This document shows, piece after piece, positions 33,353 through 44,926 of a stretch of DNA of 64,000 nt. The DNA comes from Patella vulgata (Eukaryota; Mollusca; Gastropoda; Patellidae). A model generated the notes under the pieces. It did not search any database, had not been told where the DNA came from, and worked only from the letters and a program-made list of their open reading frames with translations. The stretch lies in contig NC_065885.2 of NCBI RefSeq assembly GCF_932274485.2, forward strand, positions 28,657,062 through 28,721,061, written 5' to 3'. Each line of letters starts with the position of its first letter. Positions within the stretch are counted from its first letter, which is position 1. The position numbers and the translations under genes are program-made.

Positions 33353-34046
33353 TTCCTGATTGGATCAAATAATGCCTCTCCGCATACTGATTTCAATGAT
33401 TGCAAGAATTCGTACCTTATATTCTTATTAAACTTTAAAAACACAAATTCCCAAAAGCAAATGTGAATTTTCTTGAGCTCTTGCCAGGACTGAACAACAT
33501 TAATAAACCTATTCACACCCTAAATAATGTGCTACAAGAAGTGTGTGCTGCTACTAAAATCAAGTTTATTAGAAACTTCAACCAGATTATCACCATAACG
33601 ATATAAAATCAAGCATCATCTTTATCGCAACGAGCCTCACCTTAACCTTAATGGCTCTGTCAGACTGGCTTCAATACTCAAAGGAGCCCTCAACCTATAC
33701 GAGGGTACACCCGTAAACTCCCTGAAATCTAATGAATGCACCCTGGCAGCTACATATTCAACTACCACTACCAGACACAAGATTTCCTCCACCACCCCGT
33801 GTACACATATCAAAATCATTTTCAATGAAGATTAACAAAGTAGCTGATATGACCTCCAATCTCCAGGAACTAAGCTACTCATATGTATATTTCATGTACA
33901 TAACATGTAGTGCTACAATACATCATGTATACATACTGTTGGGTGCTGATCAGTGCTATCGATGCTAACTACAGAAATAGTTTCTATAGTTACATGTTAT
34001 GTTTCTAAGTTGTTTATATCGCAGTATAGTGCTCCATATTTTTCTG

Positions 34047-34197
34047 TATACGTATGTAGGAGCTAAGCTGGCGATTGTGTGTGCTATACGTATGTAGGAG
34101 CTAAGCTGGCGATTGTGTGTGCTATACGTATGTAGGAGCTAAGCTGGCGATTGTGTGTGCTATACGTATGTAGGCTAATCTAGCAATTGTGTGTGCT
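34047..34197. repeat. 38-bp tandem repeat, four units
   Basis: Units start at 34047, 34085, 34123 and 34161 (TATACGTATGTAGGAGCTAA...). The first three are identical and the fourth is diverged. Confidence 0.9.
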
Positions 34198-34280
34198 ACA
34201 TTCCTAGCATGTGTTTAAAGTACTACGGGTTAGACTAGTTCTCGGTCTGCTAATTCCTAGCTTGAGTTTAAAGTGCTTCA

Positions 34281-34285
34281 GATAT

Positions 34286-34325
<40 letters not shown>
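34281..34325. repeat. (TA)n microsatellite
   Basis: Nearly uninterrupted TA run. Confidence 0.95.
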
Positions 34326-34326
<1 letters not shown>

Positions 34327-36104
34327 TGTGAACTAGAATAGCTATCTGTGTACCTATTCCTAGCTTTCGATTAATTTTCTAAAAACCATTAATATCATCT
34401 ACCTTGTGTGTAGTTCCTGAAAAGTCATTCATGTAAACATAATGAAGTCGCATACAAGTCTATCATGAAGTATCTTCTTTAAAGTGTTATCAACATAATT
34501 ATCACAAGTGTAATATTCATATGAATACAAAGTTGTAAATTACGGTATGTCATTCTATTTGACATCGATGAGACGACACAGGATTAAGTTCAACTGCACA
34601 CTCCATAGATGCTCAAATTCCCCTACCCCTTTCTTGATAATGTGTGCATGTCACTTTACTACTTTTGTTGCATGCACAAAATCTGTTTGTATTTGTGATT
34701 AATTTATAGGTATATTTTATTAAGTCGATAGTAATTGTCCTGTAAATAAGCATTTTTCTTTAGTGTAAACAAGCATTTTTCTTGTTTATTGCATGCAGAT
34801 ATTCGTATTTGTGATTGTTTTATAGGTACGTGTACGCATTCATTTATGTATTGTTTTCATCTCACCTTGGGTAATACGTAATTGATTCTAGTGTAAAACC
34901 AGCACTTATTTATTTTCCCTAGATATTGATTTATTTTTTTATTATTTATTATTTAAGAAAAATTATATCAGAAAATAAGATTAAGCTCTATGTAAAACTT
35001 CTTAACTCAAAGGGACCTACGCTTCTAGCACCTAAATGTGTGTCATTTATAATATAACAAGTTAGACGAACTAAAGCTGTTAGTTGAAAACTATGATATA
35101 GTAGGTTTTTTCAGAAACACATTTAAATCAAAACATCAAGGATGATTATCTAACTATACCTAGATTTCATCCCCTATTTCATAAAGATGGTTGCATCGCA
35201 ACCTCGTCTGGAACCATAATTTATGTAAGAGAGTCACTTAAAAGTAAACAAATAAATGATTTTGAACACAGTAATATTGAGTCGGTCTGGGTTGAAATCA
35301 ATTTGAAAAAAAACCCAGCCTATATTAATTTCGTGTACAGATAGAAACCCTGCATCAATATCTAAGTGGTTAACAGATTTTAAGGAAATGATGGACTTGA
35401 TAAACATCGATCTGCTAAATCCTTCAATAAATACTGGACTGATATTCTAGATAATTACCATCTAAAACAAATCATTACAAGTCCAACACGTGTATCGAAT
35501 AGATCTTCCACATTGATTGATCATGCCATTGTATCTTCTCTCAATAATATTATTGAATCTGTTGTCCCCACATGCTCTATTTCTGATCACTTTCCAATCT
35601 GCTTTACTTGGCGGAAAAAGGGGTATCAAAATACCCAAAACAAGACACATTTATATCAGTTATAGATCATTCAAAAAAATTCAACGAAGCCAACTACCTG
35701 AATGACAGCCTCCGCAGCCTTTGATAATATACTTCACTCCGATAATCCGGTGAGTGTCTTGATTTATGTTATAAAATTCTAACCCCAATTATAAATTAGC
35801 ACGCTCCTCTCAAAACTGTGTCAAAACTGCCATTAAACCACCCTGGTTAACCAATGAAATATTGAAAATGATGCGCAATAGGGATTATCACAAGGAGAAA
35901 GGAAATATGTTGAAAAAATGTAGAAACAGCCTAAATTCCATGATCCGATCTTCTAAATCTGAGTATTTAAAAAGCCTTGTTTCCGACAGTCGCAACTCTA
36001 AACAAATTTGGAATGCAATAAATAACATGACCCACTGTAACAAAGTACTCTTTAACTTCCCTCAAATTGAACGGTCATTTAGGTGCTTAGAACTTAGTGA
36101 CCTC

Positions 36105-37366
36105 CAGCCAGGGCTCACGCTGTCGGTCGCCAAAGTCGCAATTTGCGATAAAAATATGAAAATGGCGATTAAAATTTGATTATGGCGATAATTTTGGCGA
36201 AAAAGGTTTAGGGTACTGGCGATTCTTTTTGAGAACTGGCGACAAAAATCTTAAAATTCTAGTCGTATATATCCTGGATTGACCGTTATATTGAGTGTCA
36301 ATAGTTCACGTGGCGGTGGCGGCATACTATAAATTAATTACCTCGCTAATAATCCGGATCGTACCAATGAGTAATACTAACCAATTGTCATGGATTAATG
36401 ATTACTTGATTGATTATTGCCAATGGTATATATAAAGCCTGTTTCAAGTCATTATTTACTCCTAATAATTAATCCAAGCGGTGATTATTTAATGTTTCGT
36501 TTCGTCTTAAAAAAATAAATGGGAATAATCAAAATGGCCGACAATCCTTTTCGAAGAGAATTAAATATTTTGATAGTTGAATTCCGTTTACTGTGACTTC
36601 ATACAGCATGCAAAATATACAAGCATGCCCTAATCGGATATTATTATTTCGAATTATATTATAACCATTAGTCGTATACGTAACGACAATTCTCGAGTGA
36701 GAAAACAGCCCGCCATATGTTTCATTACGGCCGCCAAAATGCGAGAGATAGAGAGAAAAATGGGGTTTAACGTCCACTAGGTCATTTCGGGACTAACATA
36801 TGGTTCAATTACATTTCCATAATTCGCTTGCGCGTAGGGGTCTTTAGCAGTGGGAGGAAACCGGAGGACCCGAAAAAAAACCACGAGGTTGGACAGGCGA
36901 CCCTACTCCTTGTCACGTACAACCGGGGAATCGAAACCGCGCCAATTGACTCAATGACAGACTTTATGATACAGAGCGCACCTGAAAATAACAATAGTGC
37001 TAGTGTACACGCAAAACATAAATTTATAGAAAATTGACAATCCTTGGATGCGATTTGACGTGTAAATACTGAAAATATATTGTGCAATAACACCAATAAC
37101 GGTGTGCGAAAAGACTAAAGTCACCAAAAATAGAGCCTGATTTTTTAGTAAATCATCTTAAAACTGGGCTAATGTTTTATGTAACGACGGATTTTGTAAG
37201 GTGTTGTAAATTGTATACCGGTAATGAAATAAAATTGTTACATGTTATCACACATTTTTGGCAGATAAAATACTTTAGTTGGCAGAAAAAAAATATAAAC
37301 ATTTTTTTTATATAAAAACTATTATTCATTTTGGTGGAAAAGAAATTGAAAGCCAGTGTGAGCCTT
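36105..37366. mobile_element. hAT-like insertion in the LINE, carrying a SINE
   Basis: The left end CAGGGCTCACGCTG and right end CCAGTGTGAGCCTTG are inverted repeats of the CAGGGCTC type. The left 560 bp (to about 36664) match 46113-46601 ('gtcgcaatttgcgataaaaa', 'tggattaatgattacttgat'). No transposase frame is seen. The flanking octamers (CCTCCAGC, ATTCGCAG) do not match, so the exact edges or later changes are uncertain. Confidence 0.6.
36757..36985 (-). mobile_element. SINE-1 copy, 5' truncated
   Basis: Minus orientation: 'aaatggggtttaacgtcc' at the 3' end, then the family body ('cgcttgcgcgtaggggtc', 'gtgggaggaaaccggagg') and box B ('ggggaatcgaaacc'). The box A region is missing. Nested inside the 36105-37366 element. 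Confidence 0.8.
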
Positions 37367-38830
37367 GATTCGCAGCCATGCTACTTGATAATATATATAA
37401 TATTGATTGACCTTTTAACTCTGTATTGTCTGTGTTGTAATTAAACATGTAATTAATTCAATATGTCCTTTACAAGCTATACATGCTCTATGTACAAGCT
37501 CCGCATTATTTCAAAGGATATACGTACTGGTCATTAAGCATGCTATGACGAGATAAAAGAGACAATTGCATGTATGACCATGATCTTATCTATGATCAGA
37601 AGGTATATAACTGAAGTCAACAAGAGACGAACAGAATAAATCCTATATTTACTAAACTGGTCTACTGTTATCACTAAGATAGTGTTACACCACTCTCTCC
37701 CCATTGATCCTGAACTCTTCAATAATCACTTTACAAATATAGCTGACATACCAATAAAGGATAATATCAACAAATACAAATCTAATACTGACTGTCATCT
37801 CCAAAACTTCATCAAATCAAAATTACCTCAAACTACCGAATTTGGCATTCCTTTAATAAAAGTTAATGAAGTATGCAAGGCCTTAGATTCACTAGACATT
37901 ACTAAGTCGGTAGGTGTCGACATGGTAAATCCCCGTTTCGTCAAGGTAGGTTCATATTATCTGTCAAATAGTTTAACATATATATGTAACTTGTGTATTA
38001 AATCACATTATTTTCTAAAAGTCTTCAAAAGGGCGAAGCTGTTGCCTGTTCATAAAAATGTACAAAAAACTGATCCAGATAATTATCGGCCGATATCAAT
38101 ACTTCCAACAATTTCAAAGACACTTGAAAGACATAGTCATTGTAATCTTTACGGTTATCTGAATAAACATAATCTGATGAATACCTATCAATCCGGATTC
38201 AGAAATAAACATTCTTGTTTGACTGCCCTTACCAATATGACTGAAAACTTTTATGAAGCCCTAAATAAAACTAATCTTATTGGTGTAATATTTTTCGATT
38301 TTAGAAAGGCTTTCGATCTTGTTAGATAAATGTAATTTGTACCAACTTTCAGTCAATACTATTAATTTCATTAGTTCTTATTTACATCAACGGTGCCAGA
38401 GTACATTTGCTACCGGTAATGGAAATGCATCTACGTTTCAGCCCGTCATAGATGGAATCCCGCAGGGCTCCATCCTAGGGCCTTTACTGTTCAAATTTTT
38501 ATAAATGATTTTCCCCTCCACCTCCTACTGTGACCTATTTGTCGATGACACTACGGTTTATACTGCTGCGAATAACATGTCTGACCGTCAATTTAAATTA
38601 CAAATAGATACCGATTCACTACTCAAATGGTGCCAAATTATGCTTGTAAATGAACAAAAAACTAAATGTATGGTAATTACTACTAAACGGAAAAGAAGAA
38701 AATATTCAGCCTAACCTGTCAATAATTATTAATAATTCTATTATAGAAAATCTCGCAAACATCAAGCTAATAGACGTAAGCATGGATTCCGGCAACGCCT
38801 TCCGAGCCCAACTAATTTTAATTAAAAATA

Positions 38831-39221
38831 TCTAAATGAAAATTAATTACTGTCTTTCGCCCGATTTGATTAACCATAAATTCATACATTGTTGCATGTA
38901 TTAATTATGAACTTGTGGTTGTTTCTTTTTTATGATAAATTTCTATCTCTTTTCTGTCTTATTAACGTACATATTGTTTAAAGGGCAAAATGCAAGAAAG
39001 GTCATAGGCCTACAATTTTGTAATCCGACAAAAAATATTCTGTTTCGAACGAGTTATCCCTCGTGTCTCAATAACCCATCCTACCAAATTTGAAAAAAAA
39101 AAATAAAAAAAAATAAAAATGATTTGGGAACTTTGTCCTGTACAGATAGCGTTGACAAATTTTGTAGGCTGAAATACTTGCATTATTTACCATCCGAAAA
39201 TTTAGAATTTCTACAGTGTAT
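38831..39221. other. No supported gene
   Basis: AT-rich, with an A homopolymer-rich stretch near 39093-39120. Nothing is recognised. Confidence 0.35.
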
Positions 39222-39520
39222 AAGACGCTGGTCCGCTAACCTTGAGATTCGCTCCCGGTGTTAGCCGACAAAATTCCTCAGGATTTTCTGGCGTGGTAGC
39301 ACCGTGTTGCAGGATGAGGGCCTGATATGGAACGGTGTCTAGTCGTTCGGGGCGGGGGCGAAAAACCGTGTACACTTAGGCGTCCACATAAAATAACCCT
39401 TGATAGTGTGAATCCGATATAAGAGCTGGCCGTATCGCCGCAGTCCGCGCAAAATTTTTCTCATAGCCTATGCCCATCCCCAGTCCAGTAGTATATTAAA
39501 CACCATTTCATTTCGATAGA
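39222..39520 (+). mobile_element. SINE-2 copy, diverged
   Basis: Partial tRNA-like head ('aagacgctggtccgctaac', 'gagattcgctcccggtg'), body ('gtgtctagtcgttcggg', 'cgatataagagctggccgt') and the 3' end 'attaaacaccatttcattt'. Confidence 0.75.
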
Positions 39521-42500
39521 GCACTTCCTTATTCATCCAACAAATCCATCGATTTTCATTAACATTTACTAAGAATTATATTCTGAAACGAAGTTCACAA
39601 GATTAGTAATATTAATGGTCATATACGAGGTGGCAACAGGATAGAATAATCTGATTAATTTAACGTCCAGATCTATTTGGCCTCAGGTTTAATGACATAA
39701 AATATTATAGTATATCAATTATTACTGATGTGTCAACACACATTGTCGTGATTATATTGACTAATAGTATTGATTAATTTATTTTCTGTACATCATATTT
39801 ATTATTTTCGATATTTGCGTGGTATTAACAATTTTAAATTAGGGCAATGTCCTTAAAACTGTATCTACTGTCACAGAGAGAGAAAGAGGGAGAGAGGTGT
39901 GTGTGTGTGTGTGTGGGGGGGGGGGGGGTGTCTTTAGCATTGGAAGGAGAAAGTTTAAAATTCCGGGGTCTAGACATTCGACCATTTGACTGACTTTCAA
40001 ATTAAAAGAGAACACTGTAGACCACTCCTTAATTGAATTTAGCTGTTTACCATTCACCTAATGCAAAAATGACATTTATTATTAATAGCAGTTTTCATGA
40101 AAAATATTATAGTTTTTACTCAGTTAATGCCAGACTGATTCATGTTAGGTAGTACTAAATCGCACCGAATATTATAAAAGGGAGAGGAACCAATTTGTTA
40201 AGTTAATGGATACAAGTTTCATAATGTTTTTAGAGGCAGTTTGAAATTTCATAGGACATTGTAAATAAAAATGCATTGGAAAAAAACCCCAGTCAAAATT
40301 CAGAAATGTCATTTATCTCCAAGTTCTGATTTGACTTTGTTAAAGCTTGCGTGTGTGCGACTGAATTTAGGGAAGTTTCATCAATATACAGAAGCTTCCT
40401 ATTGAAATTTATGCCTCTATAAAACCTGGGACAGCGAAAATAAACCCAAAGTGCTTCGTGGATTTTTGTGGGATTGTATTAAAACTTTGTAGGCAATGGG
40501 AGATTTTGCTGCTGGTGGGGGTATGGTTACATTCATGATACACAGGTTGTGATTTCGCGATGGGATCTTTAACAAGAGATTGTGACTTAATAAAATGGCC
40601 TTGAAAGAGTACTAGTCCCATCTCAATTATAAAAAATATCAAGAATATTGTTTGAAACAAATGTCTTTATTAAATTATTTAATTTTAAGACTATTAGATT
40701 ACATAAGTTACAATCTCAACATGATACAAAACAGATGGGGTACAAATAAACCACACAGCTCCTCCTCCCTTATGGAAGTGATGAGCTGTTTGATCTAGTT
40801 AGTAGTAGGTTGGTGATATTCAACTTTATTATTTACACGTCATTCTACATCCTTATTTTACAATACAAAAATGTATTTACTGTTGCATTTAGCTGAAATA
40901 AAGATAGGTTGCAATGAAACATGCTCACAGCGGCTAAATCATCTGAGCAGTCCACAAAATATGTTGTTGCATATATATTCTTTTGTATGTAATTTGAGTA
41001 TTTATAATAGACTAAAATCAGATCAAGAGTAGCAACCCATAAAGTAATTATTAGAAATAAAAATTTGATTGGCTTCTAGTTTTTCTTAGTGATAACATTT
41101 TTATTATATGAAAAATATGCTTTAATTCAGATGATAACTTTAACTGTTTGAGTCCTGCACATAAACACTATGAATAAAGAAACCTCTGTTTTCTCTTAGT
41201 TTTTATCATGTGATAAAATTTCTCTTAATTGAACCTTAACAAATACCAACAATATGCAAAGTATAAAAATAAATTTCTTTTTTAAATAGGTGTTGTTACA
41301 TAAACGTAAACACCAGTCAACAAGAAGAAACAGGATTACATTTTTACAGATATTTGTTGAGTTTTTTTTATCAAATACAAGTACATTAACTGAATAAGAT
41401 GACATTCAAATCAGATCTTTCCTGAATGCAAGATAACAACATAACATGTTCGTAGTTCAGTCACTAATAAAAAAAAATATTATAGTTTTACAAATTATAG
41501 TTTCTACAATCTATGTTAAAAATCCCAGAAAAATGACAATTTTGAATTAAATTCAGATCAAAAAGAAATTCATTCAAATCGTATATATCAGATACACAGA
41601 CAGTCCTGTTTTAGATCACAAACAGCTTGGCGTTTAAAAAGTTTGTGCAATGATCAATAGACTGTAGGTTTCTTTCTTCAGCAGGATTTTCAGGGTATCA
41701 ACTAGAACACAAATAACTTGTTTATCGTAATTAAAATTGTGTACATGTATATAGTATACATCTTGTTATTTATTTTCAACGAAACTGAAGATACATTTCA
41801 ATTTACATAGGATAGATAAAATTCAAATTTGTTTCTATATTAAATTTGTTTTTTCCCTTTTAGTCGAAATAAACTGCATATATAGAGATAGCACTTTATT
41901 AAAAAAAATGGCCAATAACAAAACAAAGTGAATCATATATAATAGGAAAACAAAAAAAAAAATAATAAAGATTATAGGAAAATCTTTAAACATAAACAAG
42001 TCAAACTAAAAAAAAGTATAAAGTGCAACACAACAAAAAATACTCCTTGTGTTTAAAGCCCCAAAAATACAAATTTTGTAATTTGATGAAAATCAATGGG
42101 AGGGGTCAGAAAATGATGGGTACACGAAATACAATTGAAATACTCAGCAGCGAAAAACATCACGAAACTAATGATAATTTGACCCTTTTCCTCCTCATTT
42201 AAAGTATCAGAGATTTGAAAAGCACATCTAAGTAATTAAACAGTTTGAAACCATGGTTTAGCCATTGTATTGATTTATTTCTGCATCACATTTTAAAATT
42301 TACCTTGATTTATTTTTCAAGAGATGTCACAACAGTTCAATATTCTTTACTAAGAGGAATTATTAAGAAATAAACACAACAGCATTTTCCGTATCTCAGG
42401 TAAACAATGACAAATCCCAATATATCAAACTGTTGAAATTACTCAATTATTCCAATTTCTGACACTATTATTACAACATAGCCTTTTTGAGGCTTTAAAA

Positions 42501-43960
42501 CATTTGTGTTTGTAAAAAAAACACAGCATGTTCTGTTACATCTCCGCATCTCAATTATATTATTATTATACGACTGATTAATGAGGTATTAAAAATTAGC
42601 AGCGTAGATCAATGTAGTTTTTAATTTTAATTTATTAAACATGAAAACCAAAATATTGTGATTATGTATATTATGTAAACGTAACTAAAAACTTAAAAAT
42701 TTTATTATTTAGAGCCGAGATGAACAACCATATCATGCTGGTTTATAATGCTATATGTAATTCATCCTCCATGATTGAACTTATATTTCCATGCATAAAT
42801 CAGAAACATATCGGAGAAAAAATTCATAGCCAATAAATTAAAATAAATAATATGTTAAAGAAAGGGGGGGGGGGGTAAATGAAGACGAATTAATGCACAA
42901 CTAAAAAGGAATGCAAACAGACAGCAGTTTAAACCATATATGAGGAAAAAATGAAATCTTCAGAATGTGTCCATCTGGTTTTTTCCCACCGATGACCTTG
43001 TGTGAATATTAGCTAATTAACACAATGCTTAAGAGTTGGCTGAACTATTTGACCAAAATTATTTCATTTATGATCAATGTTTTAACATGTGATATATGTT
43101 TTTAGCAAGGAGAACATTCTTTTGTTTTTGCATTCAAGATAATTTTAATTGATGATTTGGTCTTCTATACTTCTATTTATTAACTGTTTTCTAAATGGCA
43201 CAACTGAATTTCAATTTCTTAAAGATCAATTATAAACTATCCTGTAGTTTTTTCAAAGAACTCTACTAATTGTAATTAACACCCAATGAACAATCTGACA
43301 AAGTTATTAAGAAAAAAACCTATCTGTATTTAATAAATACCCCATATTGACATGTTTCCTGTCAGATTTATATATAGATACACCTATAATAACTGTCAAG
43401 GAATTTATTGTTTCCTAGTAACAATTTTGGCACTTCTAAAATGTTTAAATTTAATTTAAAGAAAAAGTTTGTTGAAATAATACATCATTAGAAATTTAAA
43501 AAAAAAGGTAGTTTATACCATTTGTTTTTATTGAGAGATAAGGTACTTATTTGATTATTTTTTTATACATTTATAAATGATTTAGCACAAAAGAAACAAT
43601 AAATATAATGCATTAAATGTGGGCATATCTAAATACAAAATGTTTGGTGAAACTAATATACATATATTTACAATAATAACTTCGTAATAGATTTTCTACC
43701 ATATTTAAATTTCATTTACTAAATGTACATATATCTTAATATAATATATGTATATACCTATTCTTAGATTAGCTTATGTACATTCTATACATACAACTGC
43801 ATATTCAATAAACTATTAATAGTTAACAAAAACATGCGTATGAATAAACTTTTGTATTTTTTAAGTATGAAATGCAAGTAAATGAAAACATGATGCTAAA
43901 CAAGCCCTATTTTCATTATGATGATTATTTTAATAGCAAAACGAGTTCCAATGTTGAATC
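39521..43960. other. AT-rich region, no gene; repeat fragments
   Basis: Downstream of the SLMAP-like gene. It contains GT and G runs at 39896-39930, the dispersed repeat near 40400-40650, and fragments (40890-41240) of the family seen at 62440-62860 ('agcagtccacaaaatatgttgttgcat', 'gtaattattagaaat'). No exon is recognised. Confidence 0.4.
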
Positions 43961-43963
43961 ATG

Positions 43964-44068
43964 TTAAAGGTCACCAGAAAAGCTTCATAATTTTTTTTAA
44001 ATAATCCAAGTTGACATAATTGCTTTCATTATTTAAAAAATTTATGAAGCTTTTCCGATGACCTTTAA
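43964..44068. repeat. 105-bp hairpin, ~41-bp arms
   Basis: The left arm (43964-44005, 'ttaaaggtcaccagaaaagc...') and right arm (44028-44068, '...gcttttccgatgaccttta') are inverted repeats with a few mismatches and a 22-base loop. It lies about 860 bases past the SLMAP-like stop, so it would be in the mRNA if the 3' UTR is long; otherwise it is a small MITE. Confidence 0.8.
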
Positions 44069-44776
44069 ATTAAATTATGCTCCCATTTCAGTAATCTATT
44101 CATAAATTTTTCTTAAATGTACATAATAAACAGATCATAACCTCATAATTTAAATGCTCTATCTTGTTTTTAATAGGAATATGCTTACAAAATTTATATA
44201 TGGTAATAGTAATACAAGAAATTAAATTTGATTTCATCGACATAAGGCTTCTACATACATTTTTTTCAGACTTGAACTTGCAAAATTTCATTATTAAAAC
44301 ATAATAAATAATCATAAATAATTTTCAACAAAATTAGTAATAATGTTGTGTTTATTGTACAGTTAATGTTGTGATTAAGATACATGGTCCTATTTACTTT
44401 ATCAACATGTACGACATTACACTAATATATATATATACAGATTGTACATGTTTCATTCTGTACATTGAGGTTATAAATTGATACACCATACATCTACTTG
44501 AGACAAACAGGACAAATAATGAAAATACATGTATTGAGCTGCTTAGTCCAGAATCCAGAATATCACTGGAATTTACCGTCTTCCATGAAATCAAGAGTTA
44601 TATCAGGATTATAAGTACATTTTTATAGATAACATGAGTTAAAAACAGATTTCTCTAAGATAATAATTACTTAGTGATATTTTACTTTCTTCCCTCAAAT
44701 TTAGAATTACGTCCGGATAAGTACATTATAGTGGATAATCAGAGTTAAAAACAATCTTTTAATAAGTGATAAAATA

Positions 44777-44782
44777 TTTATT
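44777..44782 (-). terminator. Poly(A) signal candidate of the SLMAP-like gene
   Basis: AATAAA on the minus strand about 145 bases past the stop codon. More distal sites are possible in this AT-rich sequence. Confidence 0.4.
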
Positions 44783-44926
44783 AAAGAAAATGAATTGTAA
44801 ATAAATTGTGTACAACCCTGTTGGGTTTTCTATTATTTGTCCTATTTTTCAATAAGTTAAGATATATGGCGTTCGAAGGCTGCCACAGTGGTCTATATGT
44901 TACAATATCCACATGAAGGCTATAGG

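Larger units (their letters stand above)
33355..38830 (+). pseudogene. Dead CR1/L2-like LINE with esterase-type ORF1
   Basis: ORF1 remnant (33355-33830): SPHTDFNDCKNSYL, LLPGLNNINKPIHTLNN and LYRNEPHLNLNG follow the pattern of SGNH-hydrolase ORF1 proteins of CR1-type LINEs, where the last motif is normally D-x-x-H; the Asp is lost here. ORF2 remnant: apurinic-type endonuclease (about 35085-35640, with NYDIVG, SETHLN-like and SDHFPICFTW), then linker (35800-36100), an insertion (36105 to about 37370), then reverse transcriptase: NYRPISILPTISKTLER (about 38078), FFDFRKAFDLV (about 38291), IDGIPQGSILGPLLF (about 38450) and LFVDDTTVYTA (about 38535, the catalytic box with both Asp). Stops and frameshifts are numerous. 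About 1.2 kb between ORF1 and ORF2 contains later tandem repeats. Confidence 0.8.

Noticed and set aside
32986-33516. Long frames on both strands with Ser-Leu or Arg-Glu polymers
   Set aside because: They read through a SINE-1 copy, a CT microsatellite and the LINE remnant; no protein family fits.
37682-38714. Possible host gene from frames of 215, 61 and 69 codons
   Set aside because: Motifs are those of a LINE reverse transcriptase with frameshifts; annotated as a retrotransposon remnant.
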